From contig CAWIGF010000001.1 of NCBI GenBank assembly GCA_963835585.1, positions 62,001 to 126,000 of the forward strand: DNA of 64,000 nucleotides. Direction: 5' to 3'. Within the stretch, counting starts at the first letter, position 1. Each line of letters starts with the position of its first letter. This document shows positions 26,111-35,082 of this stretch, piece after piece. Made by a program: the position numbers and the translations under genes. The notes under the pieces are model-generated. The model saw only the letters and a list, made by a program, of their open reading frames with translations, did no database searches and had not been told where the DNA came from. Source of the DNA: UBA10107 sp963835585. Lineage in GTDB: Archaea; Nanobdellota; Nanobdellia; Woesearchaeales; UBA10107.

Positions 26111-26794
26111 ATGGTTCAAGTGAAAAAAGGCGATTTCATCGAAGTTGAATACACAGGCAAGGTAAAAGAGGATAATTTTGTTTTCGACACGACATCGGAA
26201 AAAATCGCAAAAGAAAAAGGAATTTTTAATCCATATGCATCATACGGCCCAACAATAATCTGTGTTGGAGAAGGTCAGTTGCTGAAAGGACTCGACATCA
26301 AGATACAGGGCAAGGAAATCGGAAAAGAATACGAATTTTCATTAAGCCCAGAAGAAGGATTTGGAAAGAAATCAGCGCAGTTGCTGAAACTAATTCCTGC
26401 AAGCGCATTTAAGAAAGGAAATACGCGACCAGAAATCGGCATGCAAGTCGAGGTTGATGACCAAATTGGCGTGATAAAAACAGTTACTGGCGGAAGAATC
26501 GTTGTAGATTTCAACCATCCACTGGCAAGCAAAGATCTTGAGTATACAATCAAGATTAACAAACTAGTTGTTGATGATGCAGAAAAAATAAAATCAATGG
26601 TTTCATTGACGCTCAACCTGAACAAGAGCAAGATTGACGTTACCATCCAAAATGGAAAAGCAACGGTAAAGACACTCAAGCTTCCTGAAATATTCCACAA
26701 GGAACTTTCAAAGAAAATAATGACAGTTGTTCCTACCATTAAGGAATTAGTTTTCGAAGAAACACCTCAGAAAAAAGAGGAAAAGAAGGTTTAA
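26111..26794 (+). CDS. FKBP/SlyD-type peptidyl-prolyl isomerase
   Basis: 227 residues. FKBP core (GDFIEVEYTGKVKEDNFVFDTT, GEGQLLKGLDIKI) with an inserted IF (chaperone) domain and FNHPLASKDLEYTIKI typical of SlyD-like archaeal FKBPs. A C-terminal 70-residue extension follows. Helps folding of newly made proteins. Lys/Glu tail. Confidence 0.94.
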   Translation: MVQVKKGDFIEVEYTGKVKEDNFVFDTTSEKIAKEKGIFNPYASYGPTIICVGEGQLLKGLDIKIQGKEIGKEYEFSLSPEEGFGKKSAQLLKLIPASAFKKGNTRPEIGMQVEVDDQIGVIKTVTGGRIVVDFNHPLASKDLEYTIKINKLVVDDAEKIKSMVSLTLNLNKSKIDVTIQNGKATVKTLKLPEIFHKELSKKIMTVVPTIKELVFEETPQKKEEKKV

Positions 26795-26845
26795 ATAGAA
26801 GGAACCACTGAAATTGTCATTAACCCTTAAGAGGTCAGACGACAA

Positions 26846-27934
26846 ATGGACACTACCATAAACACAGTAAGTCAACAAGAAAGACATTCTGATAGCGATG
26901 CAGAACTGGAAGCATTCATTTCAAAACAGCAGGCATCTATCAAAGTCATTGGTGTCGGTGGTGGCGGAAATAATACAATCAATAGAATGAGTGAAGTCGG
27001 GATTAAAGGTGCCGAAACAATTGCGATAAACACCGACGCCCAGGATTTGCTTTACACGACCGCTGATAAAAAATTACTGATTGGAAAAGAAATATCAAAA
27101 GGACTTGGTGCAGGCTCGATACCGAAAATAGGAGAGGAAGCGGCACGAGAGTCCGAAAATGAAATCAAAAGAATGCTAAGCAATGGCGATATGGTTTTCA
27201 TAACATGCGGCCTTGGAGGAGGAACAGGTACAGGTGCAGCTCCTATTATTGCGGAAATAGCAAAAAAGATGGGAGCATTAACTGTTGGTGTCGTGACACT
27301 CCCTTTTTCAATGGAAGGAAGCAGGAGATTTGAAAATGCAACCATCGGTCTCGAAAAATTAGAAAATATTGTTGATACGCTCATCGTAATACCTAATGAC
27401 AAGTTGCTGGAACTAGCTCCAGATTTGCCATTGCACACTGCATTTAAGGTTGCCGATGAAATATTGACAAATGCAGTTAAGGGAATTGCAGAATTGGTAA
27501 CGAAAGCAGGACTGGTCAATCTTGACTTCGCGGACATAAGAACTGTAATGGGCAACGGCGGAGTTTCGTTGATTGGAGTCGGAGAAGCAGACGGAGATAA
27601 CAGAGCACAGGAGGCAGTTGAAAAAGCTGTTCACAACCCATTGCTTGACGTTGATATTGCAGGAGCAACAGGAGCTTTGATCAATGTATCAGGCGGCCCT
27701 GATATGACATTGGACGAGGCTCGTAAAATAGTTGAGACTGTCTCAGAGACGCTTGATGAGGATGCAAGAATTATCTGGGGAGCTCAGATATCAGAAGATT
27801 TAACAGGAGTAGTTCGCGCATTATTGATAATCACAGGAGTGAAATCAAGCCAAATCTTTGGACCTATGAAAAAAGTATCCAAGGAAAAGAGAAGAGAAAT
27901 CGAAAACGAGCTCGGCATTGATTTTGTTGACTAA
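26846..27934 (+). CDS. ftsZ: Cell division protein FtsZ
   Basis: 362 residues. Tubulin signature GLGGGTGTGAAP (about 124-135), N-terminal VIGVGGGGNNTINRM nucleotide loop and the T7 synergy region NLDFADIRTVM. GTP-driven ring polymer at the division site. Followed after 2 nt by secE, the order ftsZ-secE-spt5 that is common in archaea. Confidence 0.97.
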   Translation: MDTTINTVSQQERHSDSDAELEAFISKQQASIKVIGVGGGGNNTINRMSEVGIKGAETIAINTDAQDLLYTTADKKLLIGKEISKGLGAGSIPKIGEEAARESENEIKRMLSNGDMVFITCGLGGGTGTGAAPIIAEIAKKMGALTVGVVTLPFSMEGSRRFENATIGLEKLENIVDTLIVIPNDKLLELAPDLPLHTAFKVADEILTNAVKGIAELVTKAGLVNLDFADIRTVMGNGGVSLIGVGEADGDNRAQEAVEKAVHNPLLDVDIAGATGALINVSGGPDMTLDEARKIVETVSETLDEDARIIWGAQISEDLTGVVRALLIITGVKSSQIFGPMKKVSKEKRREIENELGIDFVD

Positions 27935-27936
27935 AT

Positions 27937-28131
27937 ATGGAAGAAGGTCAGCAAAAAGCAACAATGATGCAGAGATTGAAGCGATTTTATCATGAGTGTG
28001 TTCGTGTCCTGACAATAACCAAGAAACCAGATGGCACTGAGTACAAGACCATTGTCAAAGTATCAGGGCTCGGCATTGCGTTGATTGGTTTGATAGGATT
28101 CATCATACAGATGATAAGCCAAGTATTGTAG
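27937..28131 (+). CDS. secE: Preprotein translocase subunit SecE (Sec61 gamma)
   Basis: 64 residues with one C-terminal span (LGIALIGLIGFIIQMI) and the RLKRFYHECVRVL amphipathic helix. Clamps the SecY channel. Lies between ftsZ and spt5 as expected. Confidence 0.92.
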   Translation: MEEGQQKATMMQRLKRFYHECVRVLTITKKPDGTEYKTIVKVSGLGIALIGLIGFIIQMISQVL

Positions 28132-28138
28132 GAAGACT

Positions 28139-28618
28139 ATGACAGAAGCAGAACAAAAAACAACAATTTACGCTGTACGAACAACAGCAAACAGGGAAGA
28201 CCAGGTAATGGATTTCTTAGAAAGCAACATAAAGAAAAAGAAGCTTGGTGTCTTCTCAATAATACACCCTCACGGCATGCGAGGATACATTTTCGTTGAA
28301 GCACTTACGAGGAGCGACGCGGAACAGGCGACACAAGGAATCCCTTACGCACGAGGAATCCTCGACAAGGAAGTGCAGATGAAAGAACTGGACCATATGT
28401 TCGAACAGGCTCCTTCCGAAATGAACATTCAGAAGAACGATATTGCGGAAATCATATCAGGAACATTGAAAAGGGAGCAATGCAAGGTTCAGCGAGTCGA
28501 TCCCGTGAAAGGAGAGGTCGTTGTCGTGCTATTGGATGCGGCAGTGCCAATCCCAATCACATTGAAAATGGATGCGATCCGCGTAATCAGAAGAGAAGGC
28601 GAAGAAGACAACAAATAA
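28139..28618 (+). CDS. spt5: Transcription elongation factor Spt5 (NusG)
   Basis: 159 residues. NGN domain (IYAVRTTANREDQVMDFL, PHGMRGYIFVEA) followed by a KOW domain (NDIAEIISGTLKREQCKVQRVD). Binds the RNA polymerase clamp and raises processivity. Seven nt after secE. Confidence 0.95.
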   Translation: MTEAEQKTTIYAVRTTANREDQVMDFLESNIKKKKLGVFSIIHPHGMRGYIFVEALTRSDAEQATQGIPYARGILDKEVQMKELDHMFEQAPSEMNIQKNDIAEIISGTLKREQCKVQRVDPVKGEVVVVLLDAAVPIPITLKMDAIRVIRREGEEDNK

Positions 28619-28633
28619 ATTTTTATTTTAGGA

Positions 28634-29569
28634 CTATTTCTCAATGTATATGCAATGACTATATTCTTTTAATATTTCTTCAACTGGTTTTAATCGGGCT
28701 CCATCTATTCTTTTTATTCTCATCGGATTAAAATTACTCTTATGTGGATTGAACGGCTCTCCGTCGACAACGAAACATGCCTTGAAATGCTCTTTGAAAT
28801 AATCCCGCACATCTTTGTTATTTGGATAATATCCATATGCGTATGCCCAATATTTAGGAGCGGGAATTCCATGTTTCTTGAATTTTTCCAGAAGGGGTTC
28901 GACTTCTGCCCTTGCTTGTTCAACTGTTGCGTTTCGCAAGCTGCAATGCTTTGTTCCATGTCCTTCGATAGTTATATTTAGTTCTGAAAACTCTTCGAGA
29001 ATTTCATCGAGACGGGTTTTAGAAGTACCAAGATTTTCATAAGGAGATGAGACAAAGAAAACTGCAGCCCTTCCGAAATCTTTGTGTACCTCAGTGAAAT
29101 TTTTGTAAACTTGTATAAATTCTGGATTCTCAATACAATCGTCTACAGACAATACAACAGGCTTCTTTCCTTTCGGTAAATGCATCGTGCCGTTGACTGC
29201 GTCGTCAAGAGGAACAAGGAAGAAATCATCCCGATATAAATAAGACAACATTGCCTCAAAGACCGGCTCAGTAAGGTGATTTCTTGCGCCTGGTTCTAAT
29301 GAATGGTATATCGAATGAAAAAGCAATATTGGAATGAATCCTTCGTTTTCGCATTTTATGTGCGATGTCTGGGCAGGAGAAGAAATTTCTTTTGAAACCA
29401 TAGCGGGAGTTGATTGTTGGAGAGGGACATCTGGCAAATATATCTGAGGTTTGGAAAAACCGATTGGTGTAGGTGTGTCGACAAGAGATGGAGTTGGTGT
29501 TTGTGAGAATAGTTGTGCAGAAGAAAGTATACTCGCTGCCAATAGTCCGCTAATGACTGTTTTTTTCAT
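28634..29569 (-). CDS. Secreted polysaccharide deacetylase (NodB domain)
   Basis: 311 residues. Signal peptide (KKTVISGLLAASILSSAQLF), a Pro/Thr linker, then a NodB-type domain with metal-binding Asp pair in VVLSVDDCIENP (about 146) and His residues in IEGHGTKHC (about 202). Removes acetyl groups from amino sugars outside the cell. Lies opposite to and between spt5 and rpl11, interrupting a usually contiguous string. Confidence 0.85.
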   Translation of the reverse strand: MKKTVISGLLAASILSSAQLFSQTPTPSLVDTPTPIGFSKPQIYLPDVPLQQSTPAMVSKEISSPAQTSHIKCENEGFIPILLFHSIYHSLEPGARNHLTEPVFEAMLSYLYRDDFFLVPLDDAVNGTMHLPKGKKPVVLSVDDCIENPEFIQVYKNFTEVHKDFGRAAVFFVSSPYENLGTSKTRLDEILEEFSELNITIEGHGTKHCSLRNATVEQARAEVEPLLEKFKKHGIPAPKYWAYAYGYYPNNKDVRDYFKEHFKACFVVDGEPFNPHKSNFNPMRIKRIDGARLKPVEEILKEYSHCIYIEK

Positions 29570-29675
29570 GACGAAACGTCCAAAGAACCTCCCTTATCAT
29601 ATTGTTCGACGAGATATTTAAGCCTTATTAACGCCAACAGCAATCTTTATAAATTAACCATAAGACCAAAACATC

Positions 29676-30452
29676 ATGGCAAAGCAAACAGTTGAAGCTA
29701 TGATTGCGGGCGGCAAAGCTAGCGCATCCCCTCCACTTGGACCAGCTCTTGGACCTACAGGACTCAACGTAGCTGAAGTCATAAAAAAAATTAATGAAAA
29801 AACAATAGCATTCAACGGTATGCAAGTGCCAGTAAAAGTAGTTTTTGATCCTTCTGATAAAACATTTGACATAACAGTTGGAACTCCTCCTGCAAGTTCA
29901 TTGCTGAAAGGAGAAGGTAAGATCGAATTGGGTTCCGGTTCCGCGAAATTGGACAAGGTTGCAGATTTACGAATAGAACAGATAATCAAGGTCGCAAAGA
30001 TGAAGGAAGATTCTCTCGCAGGACGAACACTCAAAGATAAAATAAAGGAAATCATTGGAACATGCTTGTCTATGGGAATTTTAGTGCAAGGAATGGACCC
30101 AAGAGACGCTATCAAGGCGGTAAATGCAGGAAAATATGACGCTCAGATCAAAGCAGAGAAGACAGAATTGACAGTTGAGGAATTGAAAGCAATAGATGAG
30201 GAAAAGAAAAAACTCGCTGCAGAGTCGGAAAGACGACATGCACAAGAAGAGGCAAACGCAAACCAGATCATGAAGGAAATGGAAGGCAAGCCAACATCCA
30301 CAATAAAGGCAAAGATGATAGAAGTGGGAATTTCGCGAATGGTTATCGACAAATTGCTCGGTCTTGGAAAAGCAGCAGCTGCGCCAGGAGCACCGGGAGC
30401 ACCTGCACCAGCGGGCGCAAAACCAACTGCAGCAGCACCTGCTAAGAAATAA
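29676..30452 (+). CDS. rpl11: 50S ribosomal protein L11 with C-terminal extension
   Basis: 258 residues; the family is usually about 160. Residues 1-150 are L11 (GGKASASPPLGPALGPTGLN, KVADLRIEQIIKVA, IIGTCLSMGI). The extra 100 residues are a Lys/Glu/Ala coiled coil and an Ala/Pro-rich end (GAPGAPAPAGAKP), resembling the hinge of L12/P1. Part of the GTPase-associated centre. TATA box (CTTTATAAATTAA) upstream. Unusual extension. Confidence 0.94.
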   Translation: MAKQTVEAMIAGGKASASPPLGPALGPTGLNVAEVIKKINEKTIAFNGMQVPVKVVFDPSDKTFDITVGTPPASSLLKGEGKIELGSGSAKLDKVADLRIEQIIKVAKMKEDSLAGRTLKDKIKEIIGTCLSMGILVQGMDPRDAIKAVNAGKYDAQIKAEKTELTVEELKAIDEEKKKLAAESERRHAQEEANANQIMKEMEGKPTSTIKAKMIEVGISRMVIDKLLGLGKAAAAPGAPGAPAPAGAKPTAAAPAKK

Positions 30453-30597
30453 TTATCTTCTTTTAATCAGATATTTTTGTTTAGTTCATATCCTTTCCTG
30501 AACCGAAACCTTTCTCTAAAAATATAAGTATATTTATAAGTATTTATATAAGATAATAGATATATATTTAAATAAGCATATAAATAAGTATAAAAAT

Positions 30598-30762
30598 ATG
30601 ACCGAACTCAAACGAAAGCTCTACAAGAGAGGCAGCTCGTACGAGACGACAATCCCCATGCCGTTGCTTTTCGCACTGGACAAGAAAAAGAAGCACAATG
30701 TTGTTTTCAAATTTGACAATCAAAGAAACAAATGGTATATAGAATTCGAGGAAGTGAAATGA
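30598..30762 (+). CDS. AbrB/SpoVT-like small protein, 54 aa
   Basis: Begins MTELKRKLYKRGSSYETTIP, the strand-loop-strand pattern of AbrB-type proteins, with a second half VVFKFDNQRNKWYIEF. Overlaps the beta-CASP RNase start by ATGA. Preceded by very AT-rich promoter DNA (30520-30597). Confidence 0.65.
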   Translation: MTELKRKLYKRGSSYETTIPMPLLFALDKKKKHNVVFKFDNQRNKWYIEFEEVK

Positions 30763-32018
30763 AACTTATTTTCCACGGCGGAGCGAAAGAAGTCGGAAGG
30801 AGCTGCATAGAGATAAATTCAGGAAAGAGCAGATTCCTGTTCGATGTCGGGGCAAAACTAGGAATGGAGACAGAATACCCTACAATTCCAAATAAAATCA
30901 AAACAATTGATGCAACGATTATCACTCATGCACATCTGGATCATTGCGCAGGATTGCCGTACATGAACAAGCAAGGACTTGACTGCCCGATATTCATGAC
31001 GGAGGGCACGAGAGAGCTCGCAAAAATACTCATCAAGGATTTCATGCACGTTGAATCGCTGACAAGCGTTCCTCCTTACACAAAGGACAATATGTTTTCT
31101 GCGTTTTCAGAGTTCCATTCAAAACCATACAGACAAAGATTTCAGATCAAGGATGCAAATTTCATGTTCTTTGATGCGGGACACATACCAGGAAGCGCAA
31201 TAGTCGTCATAGAGACTGAAGGAAAGCGCCTCGCATATACTGGAGATATCAACATGACACCTACAAGATTGGTACAGGGAGCCGATCTTCATATTGGAGA
31301 GATTGACGCACTAATCATAGAAACAACATACGGGGACAGGGAACATCCGGATAGAACGCAGACAGAAAATGATTTTCTAAATAAAATAAAAGAAACAATC
31401 AAAAGAGGAGGAAGCGTATTCGTTCCTGTATTCGGAGTGGGAAGAGCACAGGAGATTTTAATGCTGCTCAATACGCAAAAGCTTAACGCTCCCATATACC
31501 TAGACGGCATGTCACGGGATGTTACTGATCTTATTATCCAAAACAATTGGTGCAGAGACGTTGGCGCATTAAAGAAAGCAAGAGACAACGCAACATATCT
31601 GAGAGGAAGGCAGGAACGGAAAGACGCGCTAAAGCAACAAGGAATATTCGTGACAACATCAGGTATGCTCACAGGAGGTCCAATCCTTGAATATCTGAAA
31701 GAAGGATATGGAGACAAGAAAAATTCCATTTTGCTTACAGGATATGTGATTGAAGGCACCAATGGGCGATTATTAATGGATGAAGGATCCATTTTCCTGG
31801 AAGGGAAAAAGGTCAAGGTGAAAGCGGAGTACACACAATACGACTTTTCAGCTCACTGCGGATTAGATGAACTGAAAGAAACAATCCAGAAACTCAATCC
31901 AAGAAAATTAATCCTTCTGCACGGCGATGAATCAGCATTGCAGAACATGGCAGAGGAACAAAGAAAGAAAGGTAGAGAAGTATTCATCCCAGGAATAGGG
32001 GACGAAGTTTACATTTAG
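30759..32018 (+). CDS. Beta-CASP metallo-beta-lactamase ribonuclease (aCPSF2/RNase J-like)
   Basis: 419 residues. Metal motif HAHLDH (about 54-59), GHIPGSA, TGDINM, beta-CASP motif TTSGMLTGG (about 303) and the C-terminal SAHCGLDELK and LLHGDES. Processes mRNA/rRNA ends. No KH domains, so closer to aCPSF2 than aCPSF1. ATG at 30759 was chosen from the ATGA overlap with the AbrB-like gene. Confidence 0.92.
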   Translation: MKLIFHGGAKEVGRSCIEINSGKSRFLFDVGAKLGMETEYPTIPNKIKTIDATIITHAHLDHCAGLPYMNKQGLDCPIFMTEGTRELAKILIKDFMHVESLTSVPPYTKDNMFSAFSEFHSKPYRQRFQIKDANFMFFDAGHIPGSAIVVIETEGKRLAYTGDINMTPTRLVQGADLHIGEIDALIIETTYGDREHPDRTQTENDFLNKIKETIKRGGSVFVPVFGVGRAQEILMLLNTQKLNAPIYLDGMSRDVTDLIIQNNWCRDVGALKKARDNATYLRGRQERKDALKQQGIFVTTSGMLTGGPILEYLKEGYGDKKNSILLTGYVIEGTNGRLLMDEGSIFLEGKKVKVKAEYTQYDFSAHCGLDELKETIQKLNPRKLILLHGDESALQNMAEEQRKKGREVFIPGIGDEVYI

Positions 32019-32036
32019 ACAAAAAGAGGTGTTGAC

Positions 32037-32375
32037 GTGAAAGATAGGTTTAAGGAATTTTTGGAAGATCTGAACTACAACGAGCTTCTTGACCTACAAA
32101 AGAGCGTAAAGGACAAGGATTCGGACATACGGAAAGTTCTTGACAATCATGTTGATGTTGTCGAGCGAATGAATGCCCGAGTCTGCGCAACATGCGGGAA
32201 CCAGCTCCTTCCGAATAACACCAAGAACCTTGTCCTCCATTTCGGCCCGGAGGATTTCAAGAAGAAGGCATCGTTCTGCGCATTTGATTGCCTGGAATTC
32301 TTTGTCGAGCAATTGAAAGCAATGGAGAACAAGAAAGAGAAAGACAAGAAAATATATGGAAGATATACCAAATAA
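32037..32375 (+). CDS. Small Cys-containing zinc protein, 112 aa
   Basis: GTG start with a GAGGTG ribosome binding site. An N-terminal helical segment, then CATCGNQL (about 51-58) and CAFDC (about 81-85), a likely CxxC...CxxxC zinc site. Lysine-rich tail. Follows the RNase by 18 nt and overlaps the surface-protein gene by 20 nt. Role unknown. Confidence 0.7.
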   Translation: MKDRFKEFLEDLNYNELLDLQKSVKDKDSDIRKVLDNHVDVVERMNARVCATCGNQLLPNNTKNLVLHFGPEDFKKKASFCAFDCLEFFVEQLKAMENKKEKDKKIYGRYTK

Positions 32376-32973
32376 AACATTATCAGTGATTGTCGGCATG
32401 GCACTTGTTGTATCTGTAATAGGGATGTTCAGTTTGTCTGATCATTTAAATCTAATAACAGGATTCGGAACTACGGGAACTGCGCAAGTCAATATCACAA
32501 AATCAGCTATCCTAAATGTTACTCAGCCTACGATGGATTTCGGAAACGGAACTATTTCCCCTGGCGCTAATTGCGTCATGTCATCGCTTGACGTGTCAAG
32601 AGATCCCAATAATTGTTTCACTGCATCAAACGGCTTGAAAGATGCCACTAACAGCAGTTTCCATGCGCAGAATGTCGGAAACGTTGCATTGAATGTAACG
32701 GTAACTGATCTTTATTCAAATGCATCCGCGTTCTGGGGCGTTAATGGCGGAAACTACACATTTGAGTGCTTAGACAATGTGACAAACAATGGTGCATCCG
32801 GGGAAGTAACAACATGGACGACGCCAAATTCCACTGCTCCACTGAAATGTTCACTTTACCTGAACTCAACATACTTGCAGAACGAGTTCTTGTTGGCAAT
32901 AAATATTTCGATCCCAACGACAGCATACGGTTTCAAGAACGACACATGGACATTCACAGCAACTCAGGCTTAA
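32356..32973 (+). CDS. N-glycosylation-rich pilin-like surface protein, paralogue A
   Basis: 205 residues. One N-terminal hydrophobic helix (LSVIVGMALVVSVIGMF) then an Asn/Thr/Gly/Ser beta-rich domain with many N-x-S/T sites (NVT, NGT, NSS, NIS) and the common end NDTWTFTAT. Closely similar to the proteins at 47,115 and 48,738 but without the GGCPGCC loop. Probably an exported surface or pilus protein; family not named. Confidence 0.75.
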   Translation: MEDIPNKTLSVIVGMALVVSVIGMFSLSDHLNLITGFGTTGTAQVNITKSAILNVTQPTMDFGNGTISPGANCVMSSLDVSRDPNNCFTASNGLKDATNSSFHAQNVGNVALNVTVTDLYSNASAFWGVNGGNYTFECLDNVTNNGASGEVTTWTTPNSTAPLKCSLYLNSTYLQNEFLLAINISIPTTAYGFKNDTWTFTATQA

Positions 32974-34529
32974 TTCTTATTAGAATATTTCTTAAGGCTC
33001 ATCTGTCCCTTTCTTTTTGTCTCGTTGATTCCTTCCATTTTATCACCGACTTGTTCCTTGACAGTTCTAGCCACGGATTCTCCCAATAATTGCTTTAATG
33101 TTCCGAAATCGATTTTCTTCACATCTCCCAAATCCTTGATACCGTTGTTGAACATTTTTCTCGCTCGAACCCTTCCTATTTCCTTTAGTTGCAAGAGTGT
33201 TAGCAGTTCCTCCTTGGCTCCGTATTTCATTCTTAGCCTGAGTTTGTTGAATTCTTTCGCGAACTCATGATGCTCGTTCATTTTTGCAAGCTCATGCCAC
33301 GAATACAGCAGCCAGTCGGCAACATCTAGTTTTGCCCTGGATTCTCCCGGACGCACATCAAAATTCTCGAGCATGTACTCATCATCCTTCTCGTCCATCC
33401 ATTCCATGAAAAACTGCGTAGTCTTGATTGAATTAAGGAAATCATCGTATTCAGGCTCGAACATATCAGGTTCTTCCGTAAGAAGCTCGTCCTCGTGCTC
33501 AACGACCAATGCGGTGTACTCATTATTCTCTCTGGATTTGACATTGAGAAGAGGCCTCATTTCGAGCGTGTCTGAAATCATCTGGATTAGTGCAAAGGTG
33601 GTGTGCATCTTTGCCCCAAGTCCCTCGAGCAATTTGTGCGCGGTCAATGGATCTATGTACAGCTGTGCAACCCTCCTCCCTATTTCTGTCGCATGGATTG
33701 CATCGTTTTGCATCTCATCCGCGGATACAAAATCACTTTGCTTTGTTTTTATGAACTTGAATTCGCTAAGGAGGCGTATCATCTTGTCGATGATCGTCTC
33801 AAGTTTCTTCATGTCCTCGAACTGATGCGCCCAGAATGTTTTCGAGAAAAAATTGAGAAGTTCCTTGCGCGATGACACGAATCCTGATGCAATCAAGCTG
33901 AGAACATATGTCCTTAGCACGGGTTCGACTGCGAGCTTTGACGTTATGTTCTCCGGTTCGCCATGCACGTAACGATCAGTGATTTCTTCCCTCTCTTTTT
34001 CAGTGGATGTGATAACAATGCTTTCTCCTTCCGTATCGTATTTTGGCCTTCCTGCCCTGCCTGCCTGCTGCAGATATTCCAGGACAGGAATGTAATTATA
34101 TCCTCTCTGGCTGAATCTCTTCACATCCCTAATGATTGTCCTGAATGCCGGAAGATCGACTCCTGCTGCCAATGTCGGAGTAGCGCATATTATTTTTATT
34201 TTTCCGGTCCTGAAATTATCTTCAATTAATTCCTTCTGTTTTGATGCCAGTCCCGCATGATGGAATGCTATCTGATATTGCACAAGTTCCGCAAGCTTCT
34301 CGCACTGCCTTGTCGGTTTGCTCAATACATGAAGAATAGTATTGCTTAATTCTGGATTTGTCTTTTGGTGATTCTTTCTGAGAAATTTGACAATGTCTTC
34401 CGCAACTTTTTCGGCAGATCTTTTTGCGTTCACAAAAACCAGTGCCTGCTTGCTCTTTTCCAACGTGTCTAGAACGACATTGACGACATCTTCGTTTGTC
34501 TTTTCAGGAATGGTGAAGGACTTAGTCAT
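32970..34529 (-). CDS. Hel308/Ski2-type helicase lacking the first RecA domain
   Basis: 519 residues. Contains RecA2 (TLEKSKQALVFVNAKRSAEK, AFHHAGL, ATPTLAAGVDLPAFRTIIRD, QQAGRAGRP) followed by winged-helix and ratchet domains and a helix-hairpin-helix (LLQLKEIGRVRARKMFNNGI). Walker A and DEAH, which lie in RecA1, are missing: about 200 residues less than full Hel308. The start overlaps the preceding hydrolase by 8 nt, so a truncation has become an operon member, or RecA1 is coded elsewhere. Confidence 0.85.
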   Translation of the reverse strand: MTKSFTIPEKTNEDVVNVVLDTLEKSKQALVFVNAKRSAEKVAEDIVKFLRKNHQKTNPELSNTILHVLSKPTRQCEKLAELVQYQIAFHHAGLASKQKELIEDNFRTGKIKIICATPTLAAGVDLPAFRTIIRDVKRFSQRGYNYIPVLEYLQQAGRAGRPKYDTEGESIVITSTEKEREEITDRYVHGEPENITSKLAVEPVLRTYVLSLIASGFVSSRKELLNFFSKTFWAHQFEDMKKLETIIDKMIRLLSEFKFIKTKQSDFVSADEMQNDAIHATEIGRRVAQLYIDPLTAHKLLEGLGAKMHTTFALIQMISDTLEMRPLLNVKSRENNEYTALVVEHEDELLTEEPDMFEPEYDDFLNSIKTTQFFMEWMDEKDDEYMLENFDVRPGESRAKLDVADWLLYSWHELAKMNEHHEFAKEFNKLRLRMKYGAKEELLTLLQLKEIGRVRARKMFNNGIKDLGDVKKIDFGTLKQLLGESVARTVKEQVGDKMEGINETKRKGQMSLKKYSNKN

Positions 34530-35082
34530 TTCTTGCGATGATCTCCAGCAATAACGGAAATTCCTTGTATTCGGATCCTTTTTCAAGATTGAAATGTCCC
34601 TGCCCTTTTTTCACGATCAGCTCCCCTCCTAATTGCTTGGATAGATATTGCGCATGCTCGAGTGGACAATATGGATCATTATCAGAATGTATGAATATGA
34701 ATTTCTTTGCATGTTTTTTTATTTTCTCAAAGTCAAACTTTTCTTCGAACAATCCATCAAGACTTTTCTCTCCAAGATTGTCTTTGAATGATCCTACTAG
34801 GATACACGTGTTGACAACAATGTCTTTTGGAAGGTGCTGCAGTAATCCAAGAATTGCAACTGCTCCTGAAGAATGCCCTATTATGAACGAATCAGAATTG
34901 AATTTCCATTCTTTGTTTTTAAAAATGAATTCATTGTATTTTTTTATGTTTGGTGCATCTGCACCAGGCAAGTCCGGACTCCATACTCTCCAGCCTTTCT
35001 TCTTAAGTTCTGTTTTCAGCCACGGGAACCAATTTCCCTGAGATGAACTTCCTGTTCCGTGGAGTATGAGTGCATTTTTCAT
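34522..35082 (-). CDS. Alpha/beta hydrolase (RBBP9/YdeN-like)
   Basis: 186 residues. ILHGTGSSSQGNW start, nucleophile elbow IIGHSSGAV (about 66-74, Ser), Asp in FIHSDNDPYC and His in GQGHF near the C-terminus complete a catalytic triad. Substrate not known. Overlaps the HIT gene by 4 nt upstream and the helicase by 8 nt downstream. Confidence 0.88.
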   Translation of the reverse strand: MKNALILHGTGSSSQGNWFPWLKTELKKKGWRVWSPDLPGADAPNIKKYNEFIFKNKEWKFNSDSFIIGHSSGAVAILGLLQHLPKDIVVNTCILVGSFKDNLGEKSLDGLFEEKFDFEKIKKHAKKFIFIHSDNDPYCPLEHAQYLSKQLGGELIVKKGQGHFNLEKGSEYKEFPLLLEIIARND

